A DNA stretch of 64,000 bases from positions 3,038,001-3,102,000 of the forward strand of contig NC_015514.1 in assembly GCF_000212695.1 (NCBI RefSeq). Direction: 5' to 3'. The notes beneath the pieces are model-generated. The model saw nothing but the letters and a program-made list of their open reading frames with translations, did no database searches and was not told the origin of the DNA. Positions within the stretch are counted from its first letter, which is position 1, and the number at the start of each line of letters is the position of its first letter. A program made the position numbers and the translations under genes. Shown one piece after another: positions 41,662 to 56,116 of the stretch. This DNA is from Cellulomonas fimi ATCC 484 (GTDB taxonomy: Bacteria > Actinomycetota > Actinomycetes > Actinomycetales > Cellulomonadaceae).

Positions 41662-43848
41662 TCACACGCGCGTCGCGCGCACCAGGACGAGGTGCTCGGG
41701 GAAGAGCACGGGCACCTGCAGACCGACCTCGGCGAGCACCCGCCCGGTGAGCCGCACACCCTCGGGTGTCCACCACGGCAACGACAGCCAGTGGCTCCCG
41801 AGCCCGTCGACGACGTCGCCGGGCGGCTGGGGACGCACGTGGTAGGTCGCGTCGGGGTCGAGCCCGGGGAACGTCAGCCGGCCCGTCGGAAGGGCGTCGG
41901 ACGTGGCGGTGGCGACGACCGCGAACAGTGCGTCCGACCCGTCCTGCGCGACGACGCCGTGCACGTGGTGCGACGGGTCGACCCCGTCGGCGTGCACCGT
42001 CGCGCCGGTGTGCAGCAGCCCGCGCAGGTCCTTGTACGCGGCGACCCAGGCCGCGAGCTCGGCACGCTGGTCCTGGTCGGCCTCGCGCAGGTCCCACTCG
42101 ATGCCGAGGTGCCCGAACAGCGCAGTGCCCGCGCGGAACGACAGGGCGTGCCGCCGCCCGGTGCTGTGCGCGGTGCCCGAGCCGATGTGCGAGCCGACGA
42201 TCTCCAGCGGCACGAGCAGGTTGGTCCACCGCTGGATCTGCTGCCGCTCGAGCGCGTCGATGCAGTCGCTCCCCCAGATCCGGTCCGTCCGCTGCAGGAT
42301 CTCCAGGTCGACGCGTCCGCCGCCCGACGAGCACGACTCGATCTCGACCCCGGGGTGCCGCGACCGGAGCTCGTCGAGCAGGCGGTAGACGGCGAGCGTC
42401 TGCCCGTGCACCCCCGCGACGCCCGCGGGCCCGTGCCCGGCGTCGACGAGGTCGCGGTTGTGGTCCCACTTGAGGTACCCGATCGCGTACTCGGTGAGCA
42501 GCGCGTCGAGCCGGTCGAGGATGTAGGCGTACGCCCCCGGCTGCGCGAGGTCGAGCACCTGCTGGTGCCGGGCCGGCCGCGGCAGCCGCGACGGCACCTG
42601 GAGCATCCAGTCGGGGTGCGCGCGCGCGAGGTCGGAGTCGGGGTTGACCATCTCCGGCTCGACCCACAGGCCGAACTGCAGCCCGAGGCCGGTGACGTGG
42701 TCGACGAGCGGGTGCAGCCCCTGCGGCCACACGTCGGCCGAGACGTACCAGTCCCCCAGCCCGCGCGTGTCGTCGCGACGGGAGCCGAACCAGCCGTCGT
42801 CGAGCACGAACCGCTCGGCCCCGATCGCCGCCGCGGCGTCGGCGAGCTCGGTGAGCCGCCCGAGGTCGTGCTGGAAGTACACGGCCTCCCAGGTGTTGAG
42901 CGTGACGGGCCGCGGCGTGCGCGGGTGCTGCGGCCGCGCCCGCATCCAGCGGTGGAACCGGCCCGCGAGCGCGTCGAGGCCCTCGCCCGTGGACCCGTAC
43001 ACCCAGGGGCTCGTGTACGACTCCCCCGTGGCGAGCCGCACCTCGCCCGCGGCGAGCAGCTCCCCGCCCCCGAGCAGCCCCGGCTGGTAGTGGCTGCGCT
43101 CCGCGAGGTTGCGGTGGTTGCCCGACCAGGCGGTGTGCACGCCCCAGACGCGCCCGCTGCGGTGGCCGAACCCGGCGGTGCCGGCGACGAGGACGAACGC
43201 GGTGTCGTAGCCGGTACGGCCCCGGCGGTTCTCCCGCAGCCGGGTCCCGTGGGTGAAGGCGGTCCGCTGCGGGCTGCGCTCGCGTGCCCAGCGGCCGGAG
43301 AAGTCGAGGAGCTCGGTCGCGACGGCCGGCACGGGGAGCGTGAGCAGCAGCCCGTCGAGCGCGTACGTGCCGTCGGCGGTGCTCGTCACGGTGCCGCGCT
43401 GCCGCACGAGCCCGTGCGGGGTGAGCTCGAGGACCAGGTCCAGCGTGAGCCCGGCGGCGGTGTCGTCGGCGTGCACGTCGAGGCGCTGCGTCCCGTCGTC
43501 GAGCCGCGCGAGGGTGTGCGTGCGCACGACGAAGGCCGTCGAGAAGTCGCGCCCGTCGCGCGTCCCGGTCAGGCCCGGCGTGCCGAGGAAGCCGGCGGAC
43601 TGCTCGGGGACGACCGCGACGGGCACCTCCCCGTCGACGGGGAAGCCGATCGGCATCGGGCGGGACGCGAGCCGCAGGTCGCGCAGGACGGCCTCGTCGA
43701 CGTCGCCCAGGTCGGCTCCCCAGTGCAGGACGCGCGGCAGGGTGCCGCCGTCCAGGTCGACGACGAGGCTCACGCCGTCGGCGCGCAGGTGCAGCAGGTC
43801 GGGTGCGGGGGTGGTGGGGACGACGTCGTCCCGCGTCTCGGTGCTCAC
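41662..43848 (-). CDS. Alpha-galactosidase, GH36 family
   Basis: The protein has 728 residues, the usual length of GH36 group I enzymes. The N-terminal beta-sandwich (about 1-330) ends at TLNTWEAVYFQHD. In the barrel are FVLDDGWFGSRRDD, GLWVEPEMVNPDSDL, nucleophile Asp in YLKWDHNRD, ESCSSGGGRVD and acid/base Asp in RIWGSDCIDALER. It removes terminal alpha-1,6-galactose from oligosaccharides such as raffinose or galactomannan fragments. No signal peptide is seen, so it acts inside the cell after uptake. Start GTG 43848 has CACACT ending 6 nt upstream (possible leaderless promoter). A probable ROK operator lies 21 bp upstream. Confidence 0.95.
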   Translation of the reverse strand: MSTETRDDVVPTTPAPDLLHLRADGVSLVVDLDGGTLPRVLHWGADLGDVDEAVLRDLRLASRPMPIGFPVDGEVPVAVVPEQSAGFLGTPGLTGTRDGRDFSTAFVVRTHTLARLDDGTQRLDVHADDTAAGLTLDLVLELTPHGLVRQRGTVTSTADGTYALDGLLLTLPVPAVATELLDFSGRWARERSPQRTAFTHGTRLRENRRGRTGYDTAFVLVAGTAGFGHRSGRVWGVHTAWSGNHRNLAERSHYQPGLLGGGELLAAGEVRLATGESYTSPWVYGSTGEGLDALAGRFHRWMRARPQHPRTPRPVTLNTWEAVYFQHDLGRLTELADAAAAIGAERFVLDDGWFGSRRDDTRGLGDWYVSADVWPQGLHPLVDHVTGLGLQFGLWVEPEMVNPDSDLARAHPDWMLQVPSRLPRPARHQQVLDLAQPGAYAYILDRLDALLTEYAIGYLKWDHNRDLVDAGHGPAGVAGVHGQTLAVYRLLDELRSRHPGVEIESCSSGGGRVDLEILQRTDRIWGSDCIDALERQQIQRWTNLLVPLEIVGSHIGSGTAHSTGRRHALSFRAGTALFGHLGIEWDLREADQDQRAELAAWVAAYKDLRGLLHTGATVHADGVDPSHHVHGVVAQDGSDALFAVVATATSDALPTGRLTFPGLDPDATYHVRPQPPGDVVDGLGSHWLSLPWWTPEGVRLTGRVLAEVGLQVPVLFPEHLVLVRATRV

Positions 43849-43868
43849 CGGGTCAGTGTGCCACTCGA

Positions 43869-43899
43869 TTGACTTACTTTATTCAGTTGTCTAAGAATG
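43869..43899 (+). promoter_or_regulatory. Second copy of the ROK-type promoter/operator
   Basis: TTGACT (43869-43874) and TAAGAA (43892-43897) are 17 bp apart. The spacer TACTTTATTCAGTTGTC is nearly the same as in the importer promoter; 27 of 31 positions agree overall. It drives the beta-mannosidase with a leader of about 100 nt. It also lies just upstream of the divergent alpha-galactosidase start, so one bound repressor could block both genes. Confidence 0.7.
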
Positions 43900-44005
43900 A
43901 TCCCGGGTACCTGGCAGCCGACTCGGCACCTCCCCGGAGGCTCCGAGCCGCCCGCGACGACGCGGGACGGACGCGCCGGACCCGCGGACCCAGGAGCGCG
44001 CGTCG

Positions 44006-46534
44006 ATGATCACCCAGGACCTCTACGACGGCTGGACCCTCACGGCCGTCTCCGGACCCGTCCCGGCCGAGCTGGCCGGCGTGCGCGTGCGGGCCCGCGT
44101 CCCCGGGACGAGCCACACCGCGCTGCTCGACGAGGGCCTGATCCCCGACCCGTACCTCGACCGCAACGAGGACGTCCTCGCGTGGATGCGGCGCACCGAC
44201 TGGGCCTACGAGCGCGAGCTCGTCCTCGACCCGGCCGCCGCCGACGAGCGCGTCGACCTCGTCTTCGGCGGCATCGACACCGTCGGGACCGTCACGTTCG
44301 ACGGCCACGAGCTCGGCCGCACCGCCAACCAGCACCGGTCCTACCGGTTCGACGTGCGCGCCCTGCTGCGCCCCGACACCCAGCGCCTGCGCGTGGACCT
44401 GCGGGCCGCGATCGTGCACGCCGAGGCGGAGCGCGAGCGCCTCGGCCACCGCCCGCTGGCCTACCCGCAGCCGTTCAACATGGTCCGCAAGATGGCGTGC
44501 TCGTTCGGCTGGGACTGGGGCCCCGACCTGCAGACCGCGGGCCTGTGGAAGCCGGTCCGCGTCGAGCGGTGGCGCACCGCGCGGCTCGCGTCGGTGCGCA
44601 CGCACGTCACGGTCGACCCCGACGGCACCGGCCGGGTGCGCGTGCTCGTGGACCTCGAGCGCTCGGGCCTGCCCGGTGGCGACGCGCCCGTCACGCTGCG
44701 CGCCCGCGTCCTGTCGGCCGACGTCGCCGTCACCGTGCCCGGCACGGCCACGTCGGCCGTCGTCGAGCTCGAGGTCCCCCGGGCACCCCTGTGGTGGCCG
44801 GTCGGCCACGGCCCGCAGCCGCTGTCCGACCTCACCGTCACGCTCGCGACGCGCGACGACGAGCCGCTCGACTCCTGGTCCCGGCGCATCGGGTTCCGCA
44901 CGGTCGAGGTCGACACGACGCCCGACGAGGACGGGACGCCGTTCACGTTCCGCGTCAACGGGCGGCCGGTCTTCGTCAAGGGCGCCAACTGGATCCCCGA
45001 CGACCACCTGCTCACCCGCATCACGCGCGAGCGCCTCGCGCACCGGCTCGACCAGGCCGTCGAGGCGAACCTCAACCTGCTGCGCGTCTGGGGCGGCGGC
45101 ATCTACGAGTCCGAGGACTTCTACGACCTGTGCGACGAGCGCGGCCTGCTCGTCTGGCAGGACTTCCTCCTCGCGTGCGCGGCCTACCCCGAGGAGCAGC
45201 CCATCTGGGACGAGCTCGAGGCCGAGGCGCGCGAGAACGTCGCCCGGCTCACGCCGCACGCCTCGCTCGTGCTGTGGAACGGCGGCAACGAGAACCTCTG
45301 GGGCTTCATGGACTGGGGCTGGCCGCAGGAGCTCGAGGGCCGCACGTGGGGCTACCGGCTGGCGACCGAGCTGCTCAAGGGCGTCGTCGCGGAGCTCGAC
45401 CCGACGCGCCCGTACGCCGACGGCAGCCCGTACTCCCCCGGCTTCGCGCTCGACGACGTCCACCCGAACGACCCGGACCACGGCACGCACCACGAGTGGG
45501 AGGTCTGGAACCGCGTCGACTACTCCGCGTACCGCGACGACGTGCCGCGGTTCTGCTCCGAGTTCGGCTTCCAGGGCCCGCCGACGTGGTCGACCCTCAC
45601 GCGTGCCGTCCGCGCCGACGACGGCGGCCCGCTGACCAAGGACGACCCGACGTTCCTGCTGCACCAGAAGGCCGAGGACGGCAACGGCAAGCTCGACCGC
45701 GGCCTCGCGCCGCACCTGGGCGTGCCCGCCGGCTTCGTCGACTGGCACTGGGCGACGCAGCTCAACCAGGCCCGCGCCGTCGCGTTCGCGATCGAGCACT
45801 ACCGGTCGTGGTGGCCCCGGACCGCGGGCGCGATCGTGTGGCAGCTCAACGACTGCTGGCCGGTGACGTCGTGGGCCGCGATCGACGGCGACGAGCGGGT
45901 CAAGCCGCTGTGGCACGCCCTGCGCCGCGCCTACGCCCCGCGCCTGCTCACCGTGCAGCCGCGCGACGGCCGCGACGAGCTCGCGGTCGTCAACGACACG
46001 GGTGGCCTCTGGCAGGGCACGGTCCGGCTCTCGCGGCGCACGCTCGACGGTGCGACGCTCGCCGAGGTCGAGCTCGGGCTGGCCGTCGGCGCGTGGTCGG
46101 TCGGCCTGTTCGCGCTGCCCGACGAGGTCGCCGCGCCCGACGACGCGGCCGGCGAGGTCCTGGTCGTCGACCTCGGGGACGTCCGCACGGTCCACACGTG
46201 GGCGCAGGACGTCGACCTGCGCCTCGACCCCGACCCGGTGTCCGCGACCGTGTCGCCGCTGCAGGACGGCTACCGCGTCGACGTGACCGCCCGGACGTTC
46301 GCCCGCTCGGTCACGCTGCACGTGGACCGCCTCGACCCCGACGCGACGGTCGACGACGCCCTCGTCGACGTGCCGGCGGGCGAGACGTTCTCGTTCCACG
46401 TCCGCACCTCCGCACGGTTCGACGCCGCCGCCCTCACGCGCAGCCCCGTGCTGCGCACGGCGAACGACGTGGTCGTGCCGCGCGGCGCGACGGCACCGGC
46501 GGGCGCCGAGCGTGATCTCCAGCAGTCCCGCTGA
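44006..46534 (+). CDS. Beta-mannosidase, GH2 family
   Basis: The protein has 842 residues. An N-terminal jelly-roll (WTLTAVSGPVPAEL through VDLVFGGIDTVGTVTFDG) is followed by Ig-like domains. The barrel carries FVKGANWIPDDHLLTR, RVWGGGIYESEDFYDLCDERG, the acid/base Glu in LWNGGNENLWGF and the nucleophile Glu in FCSEFGFQGPP. The FGWDWGPDL motif is typical of GH2 beta-mannosidases rather than beta-galactosidases. No signal peptide is present, so it is intracellular. It releases mannose from the non-reducing end of manno-oligosaccharides. With the alpha-galactosidase it would fully degrade galactomannan fragments. The ribosome site is weak (GGAG, 12 nt). Confidence 0.94.
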   Translation: MITQDLYDGWTLTAVSGPVPAELAGVRVRARVPGTSHTALLDEGLIPDPYLDRNEDVLAWMRRTDWAYERELVLDPAAADERVDLVFGGIDTVGTVTFDGHELGRTANQHRSYRFDVRALLRPDTQRLRVDLRAAIVHAEAERERLGHRPLAYPQPFNMVRKMACSFGWDWGPDLQTAGLWKPVRVERWRTARLASVRTHVTVDPDGTGRVRVLVDLERSGLPGGDAPVTLRARVLSADVAVTVPGTATSAVVELEVPRAPLWWPVGHGPQPLSDLTVTLATRDDEPLDSWSRRIGFRTVEVDTTPDEDGTPFTFRVNGRPVFVKGANWIPDDHLLTRITRERLAHRLDQAVEANLNLLRVWGGGIYESEDFYDLCDERGLLVWQDFLLACAAYPEEQPIWDELEAEARENVARLTPHASLVLWNGGNENLWGFMDWGWPQELEGRTWGYRLATELLKGVVAELDPTRPYADGSPYSPGFALDDVHPNDPDHGTHHEWEVWNRVDYSAYRDDVPRFCSEFGFQGPPTWSTLTRAVRADDGGPLTKDDPTFLLHQKAEDGNGKLDRGLAPHLGVPAGFVDWHWATQLNQARAVAFAIEHYRSWWPRTAGAIVWQLNDCWPVTSWAAIDGDERVKPLWHALRRAYAPRLLTVQPRDGRDELAVVNDTGGLWQGTVRLSRRTLDGATLAEVELGLAVGAWSVGLFALPDEVAAPDDAAGEVLVVDLGDVRTVHTWAQDVDLRLDPDPVSATVSPLQDGYRVDVTARTFARSVTLHVDRLDPDATVDDALVDVPAGETFSFHVRTSARFDAAALTRSPVLRTANDVVVPRGATAPAGAERDLQQSR

Positions 46535-46565
46535 ACGGTTCGCGCCCGCCACTACGCTGGCGGGC

Positions 46566-47423
46566 GTGACCCACGGGATGGATGCCGTCGGCCTGGTCCT
46601 CGCCCGGCCGGCCCGGATGCTCGGCCTCGAGCCCTTCTTCATGGAGCTCATCGCCGGCATCGAGGAGTCCCTCGCCGTCGAGGGCCGCTCGCTGCTCCTG
46701 CACGTCGTCCCCGACCACGACGCGGAGATCCGGGCCTACCAGCGCTGGGGCGAGGGCCGGCTCGTCGACGCCGTCGTGGTGGTCAACGTCGCGCTCGAGG
46801 ACAACCGGCTCGAGGTGCTCGGCCGGCTCGGGATCCCGACGGTCGTCGTCGGTGGTCCGACCCCGGACCTCCCGTTCGCCAACGTGTGGATCGACAACGG
46901 CCAGGCGATGCGTGACGCGGTCGGGCACCTGGTCGGCCTGGGCCACCTGCGGCTCGCCCGCGTGTCCGGTCCGCGCACGCTCGCGCACACGCAGGCCCGC
47001 ACCGAGGCGTTCGTCGCCGAGTGCGCGCGCCTGGGGGCCCAGGGCAGCGTCGTGGAGGGTGACTACGGCGAGGAGTCCGCGACGCGCGCGACGCGGGCCC
47101 TCCTGGGCCGCGGCTCGCCGCCGTCCGCGATCATCTACGACAACGACGTCATGGCCATCGCCGGCCTGCGCGTCGCCGCCGAGATGGGCGTGCCCGTTCC
47201 CGAGCGCCTGTCGCTGCTGGCCTGGGACGACTCGGCCCTGTGCCGCCTGGCCTCGCCCGCGCTGTCCGCGATGAGCCTCGACGTGCACGCGATGGGCGTG
47301 CAGGTCGCCGACTGCGTGCTCAACCTGCTCGCCGACGGCCCTGTGACCTCGTACACCGCGCCGCAGCCCCGGCTCGTCACGCGCGGCACCACCGCCCCGC
47401 CCGCGGACCGCGCCACCGCCTGA
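46566..47423 (+). CDS. LacI-type sugar-sensor domain lacking the DNA-binding domain
   Basis: The protein has 285 residues from GTG 46566; TACGCT ends 7 nt upstream, so it is probably leaderless. An in-frame ATG four codons on is the alternative. The sequence begins at once with the effector fold ([27 protein letters not shown] cut short) and contains [61 protein letters not shown] and [16 protein letters not shown]. These are LacI/GalR core-domain motifs in normal order. The 50-60-residue helix-turn-helix and hinge that precede them in LacI regulators are missing. The upstream DNA encodes beta-mannosidase, so no hidden domain exists. It may be a sugar-binding partner or a remnant. Confidence 0.85.
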   Translation: MTHGMDAVGLVLARPARMLGLEPFFMELIAGIEESLAVEGRSLLLHVVPDHDAEIRAYQRWGEGRLVDAVVVVNVALEDNRLEVLGRLGIPTVVVGGPTPDLPFANVWIDNGQAMRDAVGHLVGLGHLRLARVSGPRTLAHTQARTEAFVAECARLGAQGSVVEGDYGEESATRATRALLGRGSPPSAIIYDNDVMAIAGLRVAAEMGVPVPERLSLLAWDDSALCRLASPALSAMSLDVHAMGVQVADCVLNLLADGPVTSYTAPQPRLVTRGTTAPPADRATA

Positions 47424-47529
47424 CCAGCAGCGGGACGTCGTGGGCGCCACCCGACGGCCCGCCGGCCCTCTCGACAGGTCGCCAGGCCGTCCACCTGCGC
47501 AGACGCCCGCCGGGTGGTTGGGTAGGACC

Positions 47530-49722
47530 ATGAGTGCGGCCCCTGCCCCGGTCCCTGCCGACTCCGGCACCCTGAGTGCGGTCGCCCACGGCGCGCACTA
47601 CGACCCCCACGGCGTCCTCGGTCCGCACGTGGGCGACGGCGGCGTCACGATCCGCACGCTGCGCCCGCTGGCCGACAAGGTCGTCGTCATCACGGCCGAC
47701 ACCCGCGTGCCCGCGCAGCACGAGCAGGACGGGATCTGGGTCGCGGTCCTCCCGGGCGTCGACGTGCCGGACTACCGGATCGAGGTCACGTACGGCGACG
47801 ACGTGAGCCTCGCCGACGACCCGTACCGCTTCCTCCCGACGGTCCAGGAGCTCGACCGGCACCTCATCCGCGAGGGCCGCCACGAGCAGCTGTGGACGGT
47901 CCTCGGTGCCCGCGTCCGCACGTACCCCGGCGTGCTGGGCGACGTCGAGGGCACGTCGTTCGCCGTGTGGGCACCCAACGCCCAGGCGGTGCGCGTCGTC
48001 GGCGACTTCAACTACTGGCAGGGCGCGACGCACGCGATGCGCTCGCTCGGCGACAGCGGCGTGTGGGAGATCTTCGCCCCGGGCGTCACGGCGGGCGCCC
48101 GCTACAAGTTCGAGATCCTGGGCCGCGACGGCTCGTGGCGCCAGAAGGCCGACCCCATGGCCCGCGGCACCGAGGTCCCGCCGGCGACGGCGTCCGTCGT
48201 CGTGGAGTCCCGCTACACCTGGTCCGACGACGAGTGGATGACCGCGCGGGCGCAGCGCGACCCGCACACCGGCCCCATGAGCGTCTACGAGGTGCACCTC
48301 GGCTCGTGGCGGCAGGGCCTGTCCTACCGTGACCTCGCGCACCAGCTCACCGAGTACGTCCTGGAGCTGGGTTTCACGCACGTCGAGTTCCTGCCCGTGG
48401 CGGAGCACCCCTTCGGCGGCTCCTGGGGCTACCAGGTGTCCTCCTACTTCGCCCCCACGTCCCGCTTCGGCCACCCCGACGACTTCCGCTACCTCGTCGA
48501 CGCCCTGCACCGGGCGGGCATCGGCGTCATCGTCGACTGGGTGCCCGCGCACTTCCCCAAGGACGAGTGGGCGCTCGCCCAGTTCGACGGCACCGCGCTG
48601 TACGAGCACCCGGACCCGCTCCTCGGCGAGCACCCCGACTGGGGCACGTACGTCTTCAACTTCGGCCGGTCCGAGGTCCGCAACTTCCTCGTCGCGAACG
48701 CCGTGTACTGGCTCGAGGAGTTCCACGTGGACGGCCTGCGGGTCGACGCCGTCGCCTCGATGCTCTACCTCGACTACTCCCGGCGTCCCGGTCAGTGGCG
48801 CCCCAACAAGTACGGCGGCCGCGAGAACCTCGACGCCATCTCGTTCATGCAGGAGGCCAACGCCACCGCCTACAAGCGCGCGCCGGGCATCCTCATGATC
48901 GCCGAGGAGTCCACCGCCTGGCCCGGCGTCACCGCACCCACGGACGCCAACGGTCTCGGCTACGGCCTGAAGTGGAACATGGGGTGGATGAACGACACCC
49001 TCCGCTACGTCGCGGAGGAGCCCATCCACAAGCGCTACCACCACCACGAGGTCACGTTCTCGATGGTGTACGCCTACTCCGAGGCGTTCGTGCTCCCGCT
49101 GAGCCACGACGAGGTCGTGCACGGCAAGGGCTCGCTGTACGGCCGCATGCCCGGCGACCACTGGCAGAAGCTCGCCGGCGTCCGCCTGCTCCTCGCCTAC
49201 CAGTGGACCCATCCCGGTAAGCAGCTGCTGTTCATGGGCGGCGAGTACGCGCAGCAGACCGAGTGGGCCGAGTCGCGCTCCCTCGACTGGCATGCGCTCG
49301 ACGACCCGGGCCACGCCGGTGTGAGCACCGCCCTGCGCGACCTCAACCGCGTCTACCGCGACACTCCCGCTCTCTGGGAGCTCGACCACACGCCCGACGG
49401 CTTCGAGTGGATCGACTCCGACGACGCCGACCGCAACACCCTCGCCTACCTGCGCAAGTCCTCGGACGGCCAGCTCGCCGCGGTCGTGGTCAACTTCGCC
49501 GGTGTCCCGCACGAGGGCTACCGCCTGGCCCTCCCCCGCGGAGGTCGCTGGCGGGAGGCCTACAACTCCGACGCCGAGCCGTACGGCGGCTCCGGTGTCG
49601 GCAACCTCGGCGCCGTCGATGCCGAGCCGGTCCCGCACCACAGCCGCCCGTACTCCGCCTCGGTCCGCATCCCGCCGCTCGGCGCGGTCGTCTTCGTCTC
49701 CGACCCGCCCCCGCCCGCCTGA
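47530..49722 (+). CDS. glgB: 1,4-alpha-glucan branching enzyme
   Basis: The protein has 730 residues from ATG 47530. An N-terminal extra beta module and CBM48 domain ([21 protein letters not shown]) precede the GH13 barrel. Motifs are [12 protein letters not shown], the nucleophile Asp in [18 protein letters not shown], the acid/base Glu in [13 protein letters not shown] and [29 protein letters not shown] is GlgB-specific. It creates alpha-1,6 branches in the glucan built by GlgE. In many actinobacteria glgB follows pep2 directly; here about 11 kb of oligosaccharide genes lie between. Confidence 0.97.
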   Translation: MSAAPAPVPADSGTLSAVAHGAHYDPHGVLGPHVGDGGVTIRTLRPLADKVVVITADTRVPAQHEQDGIWVAVLPGVDVPDYRIEVTYGDDVSLADDPYRFLPTVQELDRHLIREGRHEQLWTVLGARVRTYPGVLGDVEGTSFAVWAPNAQAVRVVGDFNYWQGATHAMRSLGDSGVWEIFAPGVTAGARYKFEILGRDGSWRQKADPMARGTEVPPATASVVVESRYTWSDDEWMTARAQRDPHTGPMSVYEVHLGSWRQGLSYRDLAHQLTEYVLELGFTHVEFLPVAEHPFGGSWGYQVSSYFAPTSRFGHPDDFRYLVDALHRAGIGVIVDWVPAHFPKDEWALAQFDGTALYEHPDPLLGEHPDWGTYVFNFGRSEVRNFLVANAVYWLEEFHVDGLRVDAVASMLYLDYSRRPGQWRPNKYGGRENLDAISFMQEANATAYKRAPGILMIAEESTAWPGVTAPTDANGLGYGLKWNMGWMNDTLRYVAEEPIHKRYHHHEVTFSMVYAYSEAFVLPLSHDEVVHGKGSLYGRMPGDHWQKLAGVRLLLAYQWTHPGKQLLFMGGEYAQQTEWAESRSLDWHALDDPGHAGVSTALRDLNRVYRDTPALWELDHTPDGFEWIDSDDADRNTLAYLRKSSDGQLAAVVVNFAGVPHEGYRLALPRGGRWREAYNSDAEPYGGSGVGNLGAVDAEPVPHHSRPYSASVRIPPLGAVVFVSDPPPPA

Positions 49723-49986
49723 CAGGCACACGAGCACCCGTCTCCCACGACGACCGACGCCCCCGACCGGTCCCGACCAGCCATCACCGACGTCGCAGCG
49801 GCGCCCCCCCCTCACGCGCACCCGACGTCCCAAGCAACCCGTCAGCCGTCAAAGCCCGTCAGCCGCGGAGCAGCCAACCGCTGCGCCCAGTCGGTGGCCG
49901 CGACCCGCCACCCGCTGTGCCCCGCCAGCCGCCGTGCGGAGACTGGCGGGTCAACACACGCAGCCGCCGTGTCCAGGCGGGCGCTC

Positions 49987-50128
49987 TGACCAGGCAGCCG
50001 CCGTGACCAGGCACCCGCCGTGACCAGGCACCCGCCGTGACCAGGCACCCGCCGTGACCAGGCACCCGCCGTGACCAGGCACCCGCCGTGACCAGGCAGG
50101 CCGACCAGGCAGGCCGACCAGGCAGGCG
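49987..50128. repeat. 17-bp minisatellite followed by a 13-bp repeat
   Basis: TGACCAGGCACCCGCCG starts at 49987, 50004, 50021, 50038, 50055, 50072 and 50089: seven units at exact 17-bp spacing, with the first and last slightly different. It passes into three 13-bp units beginning GACCAGGCAGG at 50090, 50103 and 50116. Degenerate relatives (GCAGCCGCCGTG) occur just upstream. Neither period keeps a reading frame. The rest of the glgB-to-HIT gap (49723-50271) shows no gene or RNA that I recognise. Confidence 0.9.
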
Positions 50129-50271
50129 CCCGTGACGGCCGGCGCGGGGTACCGCAATCCCGTGACCCGTCTTCCCGACCGGGCCCCACGCCGCCCGCGC
50201 CCATGCGGCACGAGGAGGCACGCCGAGGAGAACACCTGGCCCGCGCGCCGCGTGTGCGCCACGCTGAGCGG

Positions 50272-50703
50272 GTGAGCGACGACTGCATCTTCTGCGGAGT
50301 GGTGGCCGGCACGGTCGAGTCGAGCCGTGTCTACGAGGACGACGCCGTCCTCGCCTTCATGGACATCCAGCCGGTGACGAACGGCCACCTGCTCGTCATC
50401 CCCAAGGCCCACGCTGCGTCCCTGGAAGATCTCGACGAGGAGCTGGGCGCGACGATGTTCCGGGCGGGCCACCGACTCGCGGCAGCCCTGCGCGCGTCGG
50501 GCCTCCCCTGCGATGGCGTGAACATGTTCCTCGCGGACGGTGAGGCAGCATTCCAGGAGGTGTTCCACGTCCACCTGCACGTCTTCCCCCGCACCCCGGG
50601 TGACGGCTTCCGCATCGACGCTGACTGGCGGGTCCGTCCCCGAGCCGAGCTCGACGACTCCGCCGCGCTCGTCCGCGCAGCACTTCCGGCCCACCACCGC
50701 TGA
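50272..50703 (+). CDS. HIT-family nucleotide hydrolase/transferase
   Basis: The protein has 143 residues from GTG 50272. CACGCT ends 6 nt upstream, so it may be leaderless; an earlier in-frame ATG at 50203 lacks support. DDCIFCGVVAG carries a zinc-type Cys pair (C5, C8), followed by DIQPVTNGHLLVIPKAH. The catalytic histidine triad is HVHLHVFPR. This is the HinT/FHIT-like group that cleaves AMP-linked substrates such as aminoacyl-adenylates or phosphoramidates. It is convergent with the rRNA operon. Confidence 0.93.
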   Translation: MSDDCIFCGVVAGTVESSRVYEDDAVLAFMDIQPVTNGHLLVIPKAHAASLEDLDEELGATMFRAGHRLAAALRASGLPCDGVNMFLADGEAAFQEVFHVHLHVFPRTPGDGFRIDADWRVRPRAELDDSAALVRAALPAHHR

Positions 50704-50793
50704 TCCCGGGCTCAGGCACGCCCGCCCCTCCACACCAGCGCACGGCGCGCACACGACCGAGGGCGCTGAACCGCACGGTTCGGCCGTAGGAGG

Positions 50794-50835
50794 CGCACCC
50801 CAGAAACAGCCGCAGGACGCGCACCCCAGAAACAG
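50794..50835. repeat. Short direct repeat beside the rRNA terminator
   Basis: CGCACCCCAGAAACAG occurs at 50794-50809 and 50820-50835, a 26-bp duplication step. The second copy runs into the left arm of the rRNA terminator, so it may mark a small duplication of the terminator edge. Confidence 0.6.
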
Positions 50836-50870
50836 AAAGAGCCACCCCATTGCTGGGGTGGCTCTTTCTG
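50833..50870 (-). terminator. rRNA operon terminator
   Basis: CAGAAAGAGCCACCCCA (50833-50849) pairs perfectly over 17 bp with 50854-50870 around the 4-nt loop TTGC. On the minus strand it starts a few bases after the 5S end and is followed by a T-rich tract (TTTCTG). It is the strongest terminator hairpin seen in the window. Confidence 0.9.
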
Positions 50871-50875
50871 AATGG

Positions 50876-50995
50876 TGTCCGGCGGCGTCCTACTCTCCCA
50901 CACCCTGGCGAGTGCAGTACCATCGGCGCTGAAGGGCTTAGCTTCCGGGTTCGGAATGGGACCGGGCGTTTCCCCTTCGCTATGACCGCCGTAAC
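50876..50995 (-). rRNA. rrf: 5S ribosomal RNA
   Basis: On the minus strand the gene starts GTTACGGCGGTCATAGCG, passes through CCCGGTCCCATTCCGAACC and ends GGAGAGTAGGACGCCGCC. It is about 120 nt. The start is set by the 5S 5' stem pairing with the 3' end. It is the last gene of the operon. Confidence 0.95.
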
Positions 50996-51063
50996 GTTGT
51001 CGAGTTGTCAAACGGGTTCCCGTTCGTCTCTCGGGAACCGCACAGTGGACGCGTAGCAATGAA

Positions 51064-56116
<5,053 letters not shown>

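Noticed and set aside
46434..46565. A missing helix-turn-helix for the LacI-like protein hidden by a frameshift
   Set aside because: All frames just upstream encode beta-mannosidase or unrelated residues. No LacI-type VTLxDVAxxAGVS-like sequence is visible.
43883..46660. Open frame of 925 codons on the minus strand opposite the beta-mannosidase gene
   Set aside because: It is an antisense shadow caused by high GC at third codon positions. Its Arg/Val/Ala-rich translation has no domain, while the plus strand encodes an intact GH2 enzyme.
36256..47423. Recent horizontal transfer of the oligosaccharide island
   Set aside because: No transposase, integrase, tRNA or direct-repeat borders are seen, and base composition looks like that of the neighbours. 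Insertion between pep2 and glgB is only an order-based guess.
49987..50128. Possible CRISPR array
   Set aside because: Units are contiguous 17-bp and 13-bp repeats with no unique spacers, and no cas genes are present.
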